Assembly (NCBI GenBank): GCA_024640565.1
Contig: JAHEET010000005.1
Location: forward strand, 124,001-188,000
DNA: 64,000 nucleotides
DNA from: Flavobacteriaceae bacterium
GTDB taxonomy: Bacteria > Bacteroidota > Bacteroidia > Flavobacteriales > Flavobacteriaceae
Reading direction: 5' to 3'
Under the pieces are notes generated by a model that was not told the DNA's origin, did not search any database, and saw nothing but the letters and a program-made list of their open reading frames with translations. Shown here one piece after another: positions 16,352 to 26,514 of the stretch (position 1 is the first letter of the stretch; the number at the start of each line of letters is the position of its first letter). Made by a program: the position numbers and the translations under genes.

Positions 16352-18340
16352 TTAAATTATCGTGTTTATTAAGGCATCGTCTACTATATTTGGCAAGGTA
16401 ACTTTTAAATTTTCCTCAGATTTCATTGCTCTGTTAATCGCAAATAAAGCTGCTTCATTTCTAGCCCAACTTCTTCTTGAGATTCCATTAGTAACATCCC
16501 AAAAAAGCATAGATTCCAATCGCTTCGATGCAGACTTAGAACCATCAATAAGCATGCCAAAACCTCCATTAATCACTTCTCCCCAGCCTACACCTCCTCC
16601 ATTATGGACAGAAACCCAAGTAGCACCTCTAAAACTATCTCCAATTACATTTTGAATTGCCATGTCTGCAGTAAACTTAGAACCATCATAGATATTGGAT
16701 GTTTCGCGGTATGGCGAATCGGTTCCAGAAACATCATGGTGATCTCTTCCTAAAATGACATTTCCAATTTCTCCTCGTTTAATAGCTTTATTGAATGCTT
16801 TTGCAATCTTTATTCGCCCTTCAGCATCTGCATATAAAATTCGTGCTTGAGACCCTACCACCAAGTTGTTCTTTTGTGCACATTGTATCCATTGAATATT
16901 ATCGGCCATTTGTTGCTGAATCTCTGGAGGTGATTGCTGTTTTATTTTCTCTAATACCCTACAAGCGATTGCATCTGTTTTTACCAAATCTGCTGGATCT
17001 CCAGATGCACATACCCATCTAAAAGGTCCAAAACCATAATCAAAACACATGGGCCCCATAATGTCTTGCACATAACTCGAATATTTAAAATCTACCTTAT
17101 TGTCTGCCATCACGTCGGCTCCTGCCCTGCTAGCTTCTAGTAAAAAAGCATTTCCGTAATCGAAAAAATAGGTACCTCTGGCAGTGTGTTTATTAATCGC
17201 GTTTGCATGTCTTTTCAATGTTTCTTGTACTTTTTCTTTAAACAATGCTGGGTTTTCTGCCATCATTGTATTGGCTGCCTCAAAAGAAAGATCCGCCGGA
17301 TAATACCCCCCTGCCCATGGATTGTGAAGGGAGGTTTGATCAGAGCCTAAATCGACATGTATCCCTACTTTATCAAATTTTTCCCAAACATCCACAACAT
17401 TCCCCAAATAGGCCAATGAAACTACTTCTTTTGATAATTTTGCTGATTTTACTCTAGCAACTAGCACATCCAAATCCGTTATTTTCTCATCAATCCAACC
17501 TTGATTCAGTCGTATTTGAGTAATTTTTGGATTTACTTCCGCACATACGGTGATACAGCCTGCAATGGTTCCTGCTTTGGGTTGTGCTCCAGACATTCCT
17601 CCCAAACCAGAAGTCACAAAAAGATTCCCAGCAGGAGTTTTATTAATTTTTCGAAAAGCATTCAACACCGTAATGGTTGTGCCATGAACAATTCCTTGAG
17701 GACCAATATACATATAACTACCCGCTGTCATTTGCCCATACTGAGACACACCCAATGCGTTCATCTTCTCCAAATCGTCTGGTTTGGAATAATTGGGAAT
17801 TACCATTCCGTTGGTCACCACAACTCGAGGTGCATTTTTATGCGATGGGAATAATCCCATTGGATGCCCAGAGTACATGGTCAATGTTTGTTTGTCTGTC
17901 ATCTCAGAAAGGTATTTCATGGTTAATAAATACTGTGCCCAATTTTGGAAAACAGCACCATTGCCTCCATAAGTAATCAATTCATGTGGGTGTTGGGCAA
18001 CAGCATAATCCAAATTGTTCTGAATCATGAGCATAATTGCTTTTGCTTGGGTAGACTTTCCTGGGTATTCAGAAATTGCTCTAGCTTTCATCTCATATTC
18101 CGGGCGAAAGCGATACATGTAAATACGCCCATAGTTCGCCAATTCTTCCGCAAATTCTGGTAATAATGTGGCATGATGCTTTTTGTCAAAATACCGAAGT
18201 GCATTTGTAAGGGCTAATTTTTTCTCGGAAGAAGTTAAAATATCTTTTCGTTTTGGCGCATGATTTATTGCGACTTCATATTCTTTTTTTTTGGGCAAAA
18301 CGTCTGGAATTCCTTGTTGTATTTGAGCGGCAAATGTCAT
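16352..18340 (-). CDS. hutU: urocanate hydratase (urocanase)
   Basis: 662 residues; longer than the 555 of Bacillus HutU and closer to the eukaryote-like branch. Urocanase converts urocanate to imidazolonepropionate with tightly bound NAD. Family motifs: YGGNGAVFQNWAQY, LFVTSGLGGMSGAQPKA (NAD loop), GRDHHDVSGTDSPY and GGGVGWGEVINGGFG. No other hut gene is near. A TATATTTG box lies 26 bp upstream of the ATG. Confidence 0.95.
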   Translation of the reverse strand: MTFAAQIQQGIPDVLPKKKEYEVAINHAPKRKDILTSSEKKLALTNALRYFDKKHHATLLPEFAEELANYGRIYMYRFRPEYEMKARAISEYPGKSTQAKAIMLMIQNNLDYAVAQHPHELITYGGNGAVFQNWAQYLLTMKYLSEMTDKQTLTMYSGHPMGLFPSHKNAPRVVVTNGMVIPNYSKPDDLEKMNALGVSQYGQMTAGSYMYIGPQGIVHGTTITVLNAFRKINKTPAGNLFVTSGLGGMSGAQPKAGTIAGCITVCAEVNPKITQIRLNQGWIDEKITDLDVLVARVKSAKLSKEVVSLAYLGNVVDVWEKFDKVGIHVDLGSDQTSLHNPWAGGYYPADLSFEAANTMMAENPALFKEKVQETLKRHANAINKHTARGTYFFDYGNAFLLEASRAGADVMADNKVDFKYSSYVQDIMGPMCFDYGFGPFRWVCASGDPADLVKTDAIACRVLEKIKQQSPPEIQQQMADNIQWIQCAQKNNLVVGSQARILYADAEGRIKIAKAFNKAIKRGEIGNVILGRDHHDVSGTDSPYRETSNIYDGSKFTADMAIQNVIGDSFRGATWVSVHNGGGVGWGEVINGGFGMLIDGSKSASKRLESMLFWDVTNGISRRSWARNEAALFAINRAMKSEENLKVTLPNIVDDALINTII

Positions 18341-18366
18341 AAAAGTTCTATTTTCAAAATCTAAAA

Positions 18367-18374
18367 CAAATATA
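18367..18374 (-). promoter_or_regulatory. probable -7 promoter box of hutU
   Basis: TATATTTG on the minus strand in the hutU-icmF divergent gap. The best TTG candidate is 30 bases away, so the -33 element is uncertain. Confidence 0.4.
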
Positions 18375-18470
18375 TTTCTTTTTTAAATACTTTAATTAAC
18401 TATTCAAAAAAATAGCGTTTCTTTTAGGAAATCCGTAAATTGCACCTTGAATTTTCTATCAAATTTACGA

Positions 18471-21400
18471 ATGGAACAAATTAAACCCCATAAACCAATC
18501 TATAAAGTAAGAATTGTAACAGCTGCCTCCCTTTTTGATGGACACGATGCCGCGATCAATATCATGCGAAGAATCATCCAATCTACCGGAGTAGAAGTCA
18601 TTCACCTTGGACATGACCGTAGCGTGGAAGAGGTCGTCAATTGCGCCATTCAAGAGGATGCCAATGCCATAGCAATTACCTCTTACCAAGGAGGGCATAA
18701 TGAGTATTTTAAATACATGTTCGATTTGTTGAAAGAAAAAGGTGCCAGCCACATCAAAATATTTGGTGGCGGAGGTGGTGTAATTCTTCCTGAAGAAATT
18801 GAAGAATTAATGTCTTACGGGATTGCACGCATCTATTCTCCAGATGATGGACGTGCCCTGGGGTTGCAAGGAATGATTAATGATTTAGTACAACAAGCAG
18901 ATTATGCAATTGGAAATGTACTAAATAATGAATTGAAACACTTAGCAAAAAAAGAAATTGGCAGCATTGCTCGTATTATTTCTGCGGCTGAAAACTTCCC
19001 TGAGGTAGCCAAAGCAACCTTAGAAAGCATTCACCTAAAAAATAAAAACTCAAAAATACCTGTCCTAGGAATTACGGGTACTGGTGGGGCTGGAAAATCC
19101 TCTTTGGTCGATGAATTGGTCCGTCGTTTTTTAATGGATTTTCCTAAAAAGACAATCGGAATTATTTCTGTAGATCCCTCAAAAAGGAAAACATGGGGTG
19201 CACTCTTGGGCGATCGAATTCGAATGAATGCCATTCAAAACGAACGTGTTTACATGCGCTCTTTGGCCACACGTCAATCCAACTTAGCGCTCTCAAAATA
19301 CGTGAATGAGGCGATCCAAGTTTTAAAAGCTGCCGAATTTGATTTAATAGTTTTAGAAACTTCTGGTATTGGGCAATCGGATACTGAAATTATTGAACAT
19401 TCAGATACCTCTTTGTATGTAATGACTCCTGAATTTGGCGCTGCAACTCAGTTAGAAAAAATTGACATGTTGGATTTTGCAGATTTAGTGGCCATTAATA
19501 AGTTTGACAAACGCGGTGCTTTAGACGCAGTAAGAGATGTCAAAAAGCAATACATGCGCAACAACAATTTGTGGCACATACATCAAGATGATCTTCCAGT
19601 ATACGGCACCATTGCTTCCCAGTTCAATGACCCCGGAATGAATACGCTGTATAAAAAACTCATGGATAAGTTGGTGGAAAAAACGGGTGCTGATTTAAAA
19701 TCTTCATTTGAAATTACGCCTAAAATGTCTGAAAAGATATTTGTAATTCCACCTGCAAGAGTTCGATATCTATCAGAAATTGCAGAAAGCAACAGAGCCT
19801 ATAACAAAAAAGTAAATTCACAAGTGGAAGTTGCTCAAAAACTATATGGAATCTATCAAACAATTTTATCAATTACCGAAAGTAACCAAACTGTAAAAAC
19901 CTTCAAACCAGCGAAGTCTTTTTTAACAAAAACAGGAATTGATAGCGATGCAATTCTAGCGCTCGAATCGATTCAGAACGACATTGAATTTATTCAACTT
20001 TTATTTCAACAATTTGAAAAAGTAAAATTGAATCTGAACCCCTACAACTGGGAAGTCATTCTCAACTGGCCGGCGAAAGTTCAAAGATACAAGCAACCAA
20101 TTTACACGTTTAAAGTAAGAGATAAAGAAATCAATATTGAAACCCATAGCGAATCATTATCGCATTCGCAAATACCCAAAATTGCATTGCCCAAATACCA
20201 AGCTTGGGGCGATTTGTTGCGTTGGAATTTACAGGAAAATGTGCCCGGAGAATTTCCCTACACCGCCGGACTTTATCCTTTTAAACGTATGGGCGAAGAT
20301 CCTACCAGAATGTTTGCTGGTGAAGGAGGTCCTGAAAGAACCAACAGACGTTTTCATTATGTGAGTTTGGGCATGGATGCGAAAAGACTTTCTACAGCTT
20401 TTGATTCTGTAACTCTTTATGGAAATGATCCGGGGGTTCGCCCAGATATCTACGGAAAAATTGGAAATGCAGGGGTATCCATATGCTGTCTGGACGACGC
20501 TAAAAAACTGTATTCTGGTTTTGATTTGAGCCACCACATGACATCTGTTTCGATGACTATTAATGGTCCAGCTCCCATGTTATTGGGTTTCTTTATGAAT
20601 GCAGCAATAGATCAAAATTGCGAAAAATACATCAAAGAGCACCAATTGGAAAAAGAGGTGGAAGCAGCTTTTGTAGCTATGTACGATGCCAAAGGACTAG
20701 AAAGACCTCTTTACCAAGGCTCTTTACCGGAGGGAAACAATGGTTTAGGCCTCATGCTTTTGGGACTTACTGGTGATATGGTTTTACCGCATGAAGTGTA
20801 TCAACAGATTAAAAAAGAGACCTTAACGCAAGTTCGAGGAACCGTACAAGCAGACATTTTAAAAGAAGATCAGGCACAGAATACCTGTATTTTTTCTACT
20901 GAATTCGCGCTACGATTAATGGGAGATGTACAAGAATATTTCATTGAAAAACAAGTGCGAAATTTTTATTCGGTTTCGATTTCTGGGTATCATATTGCTG
21001 AAGCGGGCGCAAACCCTATTACTCAATTGGCTTTGACATTGTCCAACGGATTTACCTATGTTGAGTATTACTTAAGTCGTGGTATGGACATCAATCAATT
21101 TGGCTCCAACTTGTCTTTTTTCTTTTCCAACGGAATAGATCCTGAGTACTCGGTAATTGGGAGAGTTGCCCGTAAAATTTGGGCCAAAGCAATGAAACAT
21201 AAATACGGAGCCAATGCAAGAGCACAAATGCTGAAATACCATATTCAAACCTCTGGGCGCTCTTTGCATGCTCAGGAAATTGATTTTAATGACATTCGAA
21301 CGACGCTGCAGGCGCTGTATGCCATTAATGACAACTGCAATTCTTTGCACACCAACGCCCATGACGAAGCCATTACAACTCCTACGGAAGAATCGGTGCG

Positions 21401-21935
21401 AAGAGCCATGGCCATTCAATTGATTATTAACAAAGAATTGGGATTGACCAAAAATGAAAATCCAATTCAAGGAGCCTTTATTATTGAAGAATTGACGGAT
21501 TTGGTGGAAGAGGCCGTCTTATTAGAATTTGACAGAATTACAGAACGTGGTGGTGTTTTAGGCGCTATGGAAACCATGTATCAACGTTCAAAAATTCAGG
21601 AAGAAAGCCTGTATTATGAAACCTTGAAACACAATGGTGAATTTCCAATTATTGGGGTAAATACTTTCTTAAGTTCAAAAGGGTCTCCGACCATTCAACC
21701 TGCAGAAGTGATTCGTGCAACAGCATCAGAAAAGCAATTTCAAATTCAAACAAAAGAGCACCTGAATAAGGTGAACTTTGAACAAGTAAAAGTACAACTA
21801 GCGCAACTGCAAAAAGCGGCAATACAAAATGACAATGTATTTGAAAAATTAATGGAAGCTACCAAAGTTTGCTCTTTGGGACAACTTACGGAAGCCTTGT
21901 TTAAGGTTGGCGGACAGTATCGCAGAAACATGTAA
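18471..21935 (+). CDS. icmF: fused isobutyryl-/methylmalonyl-CoA mutase with G-protein chaperone (IcmF type)
   Basis: The track begins at a TTG (18447); I choose the ATG at 18471 (MEQIKPHKP), giving 1154 residues. Domain order is that of IcmF: B12-binding domain (about 15-145) with [11 protein letters not shown] as the DxHxxG-type base-off motif; MeaB-like G domain (about 195-420) with Walker [24 protein letters not shown], and base-recognition NKFD; then the mutase TIM barrel (about 560-1154) with [16 protein letters not shown] and [14 protein letters not shown]. It rearranges isobutyryl-CoA/n-butyryl-CoA (or related acyl-CoAs) with adenosylcobalamin. The substrate cannot be fixed by eye. 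Divergent from hutU, ended by a hairpin. Confidence 0.93.
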   Translation: MEQIKPHKPIYKVRIVTAASLFDGHDAAINIMRRIIQSTGVEVIHLGHDRSVEEVVNCAIQEDANAIAITSYQGGHNEYFKYMFDLLKEKGASHIKIFGGGGGVILPEEIEELMSYGIARIYSPDDGRALGLQGMINDLVQQADYAIGNVLNNELKHLAKKEIGSIARIISAAENFPEVAKATLESIHLKNKNSKIPVLGITGTGGAGKSSLVDELVRRFLMDFPKKTIGIISVDPSKRKTWGALLGDRIRMNAIQNERVYMRSLATRQSNLALSKYVNEAIQVLKAAEFDLIVLETSGIGQSDTEIIEHSDTSLYVMTPEFGAATQLEKIDMLDFADLVAINKFDKRGALDAVRDVKKQYMRNNNLWHIHQDDLPVYGTIASQFNDPGMNTLYKKLMDKLVEKTGADLKSSFEITPKMSEKIFVIPPARVRYLSEIAESNRAYNKKVNSQVEVAQKLYGIYQTILSITESNQTVKTFKPAKSFLTKTGIDSDAILALESIQNDIEFIQLLFQQFEKVKLNLNPYNWEVILNWPAKVQRYKQPIYTFKVRDKEINIETHSESLSHSQIPKIALPKYQAWGDLLRWNLQENVPGEFPYTAGLYPFKRMGEDPTRMFAGEGGPERTNRRFHYVSLGMDAKRLSTAFDSVTLYGNDPGVRPDIYGKIGNAGVSICCLDDAKKLYSGFDLSHHMTSVSMTINGPAPMLLGFFMNAAIDQNCEKYIKEHQLEKEVEAAFVAMYDAKGLERPLYQGSLPEGNNGLGLMLLGLTGDMVLPHEVYQQIKKETLTQVRGTVQADILKEDQAQNTCIFSTEFALRLMGDVQEYFIEKQVRNFYSVSISGYHIAEAGANPITQLALTLSNGFTYVEYYLSRGMDINQFGSNLSFFFSNGIDPEYSVIGRVARKIWAKAMKHKYGANARAQMLKYHIQTSGRSLHAQEIDFNDIRTTLQALYAINDNCNSLHTNAHDEAITTPTEESVRRAMAIQLIINKELGLTKNENPIQGAFIIEELTDLVEEAVLLEFDRITERGGVLGAMETMYQRSKIQEESLYYETLKHNGEFPIIGVNTFLSSKGSPTIQPAEVIRATASEKQFQIQTKEHLNKVNFEQVKVQLAQLQKAAIQNDNVFEKLMEATKVCSLGQLTEALFKVGGQYRRNM

Positions 21936-21967
21936 GCAATGAATTGTATTCCGTAAACATTTTTACT

Positions 21968-21999
21968 CAAAAAAAAACCGTACCATTGGCGCGGTTTTT
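21968..21999 (+). terminator. intrinsic terminator after icmF
   Basis: AAAAACCG(T)-accattgg-(C)GCGGTTTTT-type hairpin with long A- and T-runs, between convergent genes. Confidence 0.75.
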
Positions 22000-22020
22000 T
22001 TATGCGTTCTGAGATAAAAG

Positions 22021-22662
22021 TTAATACTTTTCGTAGGTTGTTTGTGCTGTTTTTAAGTAATTGACAATGTGGTCAATGGTTCGTTGCTTTGCTTTCTCTA
22101 AAGTTGTGGTAAAATTGAAAAAGAAAACGGAGGCTTCCCCAATGGCGATAAAATCTAGAATTTCTTTGTCGTTTTTGGTATCATACACCGCTACCTTGAC
22201 ATTGATCAAGCAATATTCAACAGAAGTGGAAGTATCCATACCTCCCATGCCGTTCATTCCCCCTATATTTCCAGACTGTCTCCATTCATATCTATTTGTA
22301 ATTTCGAAATTCGAAAAGTGAATGACATAATCGGCATCTGCAGTATTTAAAGAAGCATACGTCACCTTTGAAATGTCGTATGTGACATCTCCAAAAACCT
22401 TGCTTGCTTTTATTTTTTTTGGAAAAATCATTTAAATACTGACTGGAAAAAGCTGCTTTTTCTTCGTAATTTTTTTGGAAGGTATTGGTAAACTCAAGCA
22501 CTTTAATGTCATCAGTAGCAATGAGGATGACTTTCTTTGTTTCTGGGGTTTCAATCTCTGCTTTCTTTGAAATGAAAGTAACGTATTGTTTAGTCACCTT
22601 GCAGGAAGCAAAACTAAAAAAACGAGGATCGTTACTAAAAATAGGTAGGAATTTCTTTTCAT
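22021..22662 (-). pseudogene. lipoprotein gene disrupted by two homopolymer frameshifts
   Basis: The track shows two overlapping fragments (136 and 101 residues). Reading them together with the upstream ATG (22660-22662) gives one gene of about 213 codons. The start encodes a signal peptide MKRNSYLFLVTILVF; one extra T in the run at 22616-22622 would continue as FSFASCKVTKQYVTF, a lipobox with Cys. At the run 22413-22420, removing one base joins NDFSKK to IKASKVFGDVTYD. The two indels have opposite sign, so both ends share a frame. The rest (YVIHFSNFEITNRYEWRQ ... EILDFIAIGEASVF) recalls small lipoproteins next to DUF4136. Either a true pseudogene or sequencing errors. Confidence 0.72.
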
Positions 22663-22825
22663 ATTCTTTTTTTCAAACTTACAACTATTTTAAAAATTCA
22701 TGTAGACTAAGATTGAAAACTGAGATCATGTCCCAAAATGAGGCTTAGAAAAGAAGTTTTTTACCTGCATTTGCATCTTTTTCTTACCTTTTATGTCTAT
22801 TCAATGAACTTTAAAATCAATAATT

Positions 22826-22933
22826 ATGAAAAATCATAAAAACCAATGCACTTGCACCTGTGAGGCATGTGTGAATAATGAATGTAAAAATTGCACATGT
22901 ACAAATTGTTCTTGCACATCGTGTAATTGTTAA
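22826..22933 (+). CDS. metallothionein-like Cys-rich peptide (35 residues, 11 Cys)
   Basis: Too short for the track. The frame MKNHKNQCTCTCEAC...CKNCTCTNCSC...CNC has eleven cysteines in CxC and CxxC spacing, no hydrophobic core and no signal peptide. That layout is that of a metal-thiolate protein such as metallothionein. The downstream ECF sigma gene begins 38 bp later on the same strand, so the two are probably cotranscribed. I infer binding of Zn, Cu or Cd; the metal and role are unproven. Supporting that it is a real gene: compact coding frame with an ATG and stop that bound the Cys cluster exactly. Confidence 0.75.
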   Translation: MKNHKNQCTCTCEACVNNECKNCTCTNCSCTSCNC

Positions 22934-22971
22934 AATGAAATTTGTATACTCTTAAAGAAGTTGATAAAAAA

Positions 22972-23511
22972 ATGACAACAAAACAAGTTTGGGCAAATTA
23001 TCACGCAGATCTTAAACGATTTATCATCAGCAAAGTAAAAAATAAAACAATTACTGATGATATTTTACAAGATACCTTTGTAAAAATTCACACCAAATTA
23101 CACACTCTCAAAGACATCAAAAAATTAAAATCTTGGTGTTTTACAGTCGCTAGAAATGTTATTTTAGATCATTGGAAATCCAACAATAAAACTTTTGAAA
23201 TTGCCAATTTTGAATCTGAAATTGCCATTCAAGAAAAAATACACACCGAAGAAGATTGCTTGCAAGGTCTTTTAAAAAACTTGCCAAAAAAATACAGAGA
23301 TCCTTTATTTCTATCTGATATTCGTGGATTAAAACAACAAGAAATCGCAAATCAGTTAGAGCAAAATTTAGCAACGACAAAGTCACAAATTCAGCGCGCT
23401 CGAAAACTAATTGCCAAAGGGTTTATAGATTGTTGCGGATTTGTAATGAATAAAGACGGAAATTTAGTTGGCGAGATACAAGATAAAAAAGATTGCACTT
23501 TTTGTAGGTAA
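22972..23511 (+). CDS. ECF RNA polymerase sigma factor, SigZ-like
   Basis: The track starts at TTG 22942; I prefer ATG 22972 (MTTKQVWANYH), giving 179 residues. Sigma region 2 (about 8-75) contains DDILQDTFVKIHTKL and KLKSWCFTVARNVILDHW; region 4 (about 95-150) has LPKKYRDPLFLSDIRGLKQQEIA and the helix-turn-helix LEQNLATTKSQIQRARK. The C-terminal tail carries FIDCCGFVMNKDG and KDCTFCR, the Cys-rich tail I associate with Bacillus SigZ-type factors. No anti-sigma gene is adjacent; the tail cysteines and the upstream Cys-rich peptide suggest metal or redox control (inference). Confidence 0.88.
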   Translation: MTTKQVWANYHADLKRFIISKVKNKTITDDILQDTFVKIHTKLHTLKDIKKLKSWCFTVARNVILDHWKSNNKTFEIANFESEIAIQEKIHTEEDCLQGLLKNLPKKYRDPLFLSDIRGLKQQEIANQLEQNLATTKSQIQRARKLIAKGFIDCCGFVMNKDGNLVGEIQDKKDCTFCR

Positions 23512-23536
23512 AAAACTTTTAGAGTACTACACCTCC

Positions 23537-25501
23537 CTATCGTCTTCGCTTGGGTGCTCTGCTCACTTTCTTTTTACGTTTGTTAAAAGGAACCGGTACA
23601 GCATCATCAAAGGTGTTTTTTGCCTGTTTCGCCTGTTTGTTCTTTTTCCAAGAATTGTTCTCGGGCAATAAGCGTTGTAACAAATCTTGCCTTCCTACTT
23701 TGTTCAAAGTTTTTTTAATCCACGCTTTGTTTTCTTTCTTGTACCAAAAGAAAAACTTGTGCTGATCTTCTTTCTCCTTTTTGGTTTTTGGAGTTTTTGT
23801 GGGTTTTAAAGTATAAGGATGGTAGCCTGAATAATAGATAACCGTGGCTACTGTCATTGGCGTGGGTGTAAAACCTTGGACTTGCTCTAACTGAAAGCCC
23901 ATATCTTTGGTTTCTGCTGCTAAATTGGCCATATCCTCTACTTCACTTGCTGGATGACTGGAAATAAAATAAGGAATCAATTGCAAGTTCAATTTTTTCT
24001 TGATATTGATTTTATCGAAACGCTCTTTAAACTTATGGAAATAAGTAAACGAAGGCTTTCGCATCAACTTTAAAACCGGATCAGACGTGTGTTCTGGAGC
24101 TACTTTTAAACGTCCAGAAACGTGTTTGGTCATTACCTCTTCTGTGTAGGCATCCAACTCTTTTGGGTCTGCATTTTTATTGAATTCAGGCACCAACATA
24201 TCATGGCGAATTCCACTTCCAATAAACGATTTTTTAATCTTTGGATGCTTATCTACTGCTTGATATAAATCCGTTAATGGTTTGTGTGAGGTATCTAGAT
24301 TGGAGCAAATTACTGGAGAAATACAACTTGGTGCCACACATTTATCGCAAATGGATTGTACTTTTCCTTTCATCTGATACATGTTTGCCGAAGGGCCTCC
24401 AATATCTGACAAATAACCTTTAAAATCGGGCATATTTGCTACTTTATCTACTTCTTTCAATACCGATTCTTGACTTCTACTGGCAATAAACTTCCCTTGG
24501 TGTGCAGAAATTGTACAAAAACTACAACCACCAAAACAACCTCGATGAATGTTTATTGAAAACTTGATCATTTCAAAGGCCGGTATTGGTCCTCGTTTGT
24601 TATATTTTGGATGCGGCAAACGCGTAAAAGGCAAATCGAAAGAACCGTCAATTTCCTTCTCTGTCATGGTTGGAAATGGCGGATTAATCACCAACGTTCT
24701 TCCTTCCACTTCTTGTAAAATTCGTCGTGCTTTTAATTTATTGGATTCTTGTTCTATAACTTTAAAGTTAGCGGCAAAAGTCTTTTTATCTGCCAAACAA
24801 GCTGTGTGAGAATTGATAGTCACATCTTCCCAATCATTTACAACAGGAATTTTCTCCTCGTTTTGATTGATTAATACGGCCGTTTGCTTGATGTTTTTTA
24901 AACTTGAAAAAGGCACGCCTTTTTGAAGCAATGATACAATTTCACGCAATGGTTGTTCGCCCATTCCATAGACCAACATGTCTGCTTTGGAAGTTTCTAA
25001 AATGGTTGGTAAGAGTTTGTCGGACCAATAATCGTAATGTGTTACACGTCTTAATGATGCTTCTATTCCTCCAATTAAAACGGGAACATCTGGGAATTTT
25101 TCTTTTAATATTTTAGCATATACAGAGGTTGCATAATCTGGGCGAAACCCTTTATCACCATTGGGTGTGTAGGCATCTTTGTCTCTGCGTTTTTTACTTG
25201 CAGTATAATTACTCACCATGGGGTCCATACATCCACCTGTAGCGCCAAAAAACAAGCGAGGTTTCCCTAGTTTTTCAAAATCTTGCAAATTATCATTCAC
25301 ATTGGGCTGCGGAACAATGGCAACACGCAAACCATAACTTTCTAAAATACGCCCAATGACTGCAGGCCCAAAAGAAGGATGATCTACATAAGCATCTCCA
25401 CTAAAGAGAATTACATCCAATGCTGACCAACCACGAAGCTTTACTTCTTTATTTGTTGTTGGTAACCAATCGGTTAGTTGTAATTTCTTTGCTTGTTCCA
25501 T
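23537..25501 (-). CDS. YgiQ family radical SAM protein
   Basis: The track start is a TTG (25510); ATG 25499-25501 (MEQAKKLQLTDW) is preferred, giving 654 residues. An N-terminal B12-binding-like/UPF0313 domain (LFSGDAYVDHPSFG, GATGGCMDPMVSNYT) precedes the radical SAM domain near residue 300 with GCFGGCSFCTISAHQG, the CxxxCxxC cluster ligands. The C-terminus is very basic (KNKQAKQAKN, NKRKKKVSRAPKRRR), as in other YgiQ proteins. The reaction is unknown. A TATTTTTG box abuts the start. Confidence 0.92.
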   Translation of the reverse strand: MEQAKKLQLTDWLPTTNKEVKLRGWSALDVILFSGDAYVDHPSFGPAVIGRILESYGLRVAIVPQPNVNDNLQDFEKLGKPRLFFGATGGCMDPMVSNYTASKKRRDKDAYTPNGDKGFRPDYATSVYAKILKEKFPDVPVLIGGIEASLRRVTHYDYWSDKLLPTILETSKADMLVYGMGEQPLREIVSLLQKGVPFSSLKNIKQTAVLINQNEEKIPVVNDWEDVTINSHTACLADKKTFAANFKVIEQESNKLKARRILQEVEGRTLVINPPFPTMTEKEIDGSFDLPFTRLPHPKYNKRGPIPAFEMIKFSINIHRGCFGGCSFCTISAHQGKFIASRSQESVLKEVDKVANMPDFKGYLSDIGGPSANMYQMKGKVQSICDKCVAPSCISPVICSNLDTSHKPLTDLYQAVDKHPKIKKSFIGSGIRHDMLVPEFNKNADPKELDAYTEEVMTKHVSGRLKVAPEHTSDPVLKLMRKPSFTYFHKFKERFDKINIKKKLNLQLIPYFISSHPASEVEDMANLAAETKDMGFQLEQVQGFTPTPMTVATVIYYSGYHPYTLKPTKTPKTKKEKEDQHKFFFWYKKENKAWIKKTLNKVGRQDLLQRLLPENNSWKKNKQAKQAKNTFDDAVPVPFNKRKKKVSRAPKRRR

Positions 25502-25629
25502 AAGATGCAAAAATAAGGAGAAATTACGATAACTATTACTAGTTCTGGGAGTTTCTCAAAAAGGATAAACCTACATTAAAAATACGCTAAAAATTTTATT
25601 TAAAGCACTACATTTCGTTTGAAAAAACG

Positions 25630-26367
25630 CTATTCTTCTACAATTAAATGGGGAACATTTACAACATCCCAATCTATCACTAAACCACCGGCCAAAGATT
25701 TTGCGATTTCTTTTCCATAGAGAAATTCACACAAATACAATGCCGCTTCAAAGGATTTTGCACCCCCTGCTGAAGTAAGATATTTTCCATCTCTTACAAA
25801 TAAAACATTTTTTCGAATGTCCAATCCAGGAAACATTGCACGCATAGTATCAATGTCGCTTGGAAATGTTGTTGATACGCTATCTTCAAGCAATCCAGCT
25901 TTGGCCAGAACAAAGGCACCGTCACAATGGGAAGTGATGAAGATTGCTTCTTTATCTACCTTTCTAACAAAATCGAGCATCACCTTGTCTTCCAGATCAC
26001 TGTCCAAATGATGTTCAGCGGAGGGCACCACTAGAATATCAATCTTTGGCAATGTATCTTTGAGATAATTATAATCTGGCAAGATTCGCATCCCTTCAAA
26101 AGTGGTAACCGGCGCATCCGTATTTGCGACTGTAAACACATTCATTGCTTTGATGTTTTCCCTGTAGATTGTGTGCTGAAAGATATCATACGGCGCAGTA
26201 AGTTCCGTATTAAAAGTTCCATCCATGATTAAAAAGGCAACATTGTATCGATTCGCTTCTAATGTCGGAAAGTTTTTTGAAATGCGAATCTCTTTACTAT
26301 TGGTTTCAATGGATTGTTTGCAACCAAAACCCACAATAAATATCACCAAAATAAATAGACCTCTCAT
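25630..26367 (-). CDS. DJ-1/PfpI family lipoprotein (class I glutamine amidotransferase-like)
   Basis: 245 residues. Signal peptide with lipobox GFGCKQ, so membrane-anchored, unusual for this mostly cytosolic superfamily. The DJ-1/PfpI core shows NVAFLIMDGTFNTELTAPYDIF, IDILVVPSAEHH, the nucleophile elbow ITSHCDGAFVLAKAGLL with the Cys, and DGKYLTSAGGAKSFEAALYL. It resembles the N-terminal domain of GlxA/FtrA-type regulators without their AraC domain. Function unknown; possible hydrolase or glyoxalase-like activity. Confidence 0.85.
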   Translation of the reverse strand: MRGLFILVIFIVGFGCKQSIETNSKEIRISKNFPTLEANRYNVAFLIMDGTFNTELTAPYDIFQHTIYRENIKAMNVFTVANTDAPVTTFEGMRILPDYNYLKDTLPKIDILVVPSAEHHLDSDLEDKVMLDFVRKVDKEAIFITSHCDGAFVLAKAGLLEDSVSTTFPSDIDTMRAMFPGLDIRKNVLFVRDGKYLTSAGGAKSFEAALYLCEFLYGKEIAKSLAGGLVIDWDVVNVPHLIVEE

Positions 26368-26514
26368 TTTTTGTCTTTTTTTTTAAAAGGTCTAAATTAT
26401 TAAAAAACAAGACACCTTTTCTATTTTGATCGTAAATAGTAATATTTAATTTCCTAAAAAAAAAGTATATTTAAGGTAGCCTATCTGGTTAACCAATTCT
26501 AAAACCCTTTAAAA

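Noticed and set aside
18447-18470. TTG-initiated extension of icmF in the ORF track
   Set aside because: The ATG at 18471 fits the family N-terminus better; the extra eight codons have no support.
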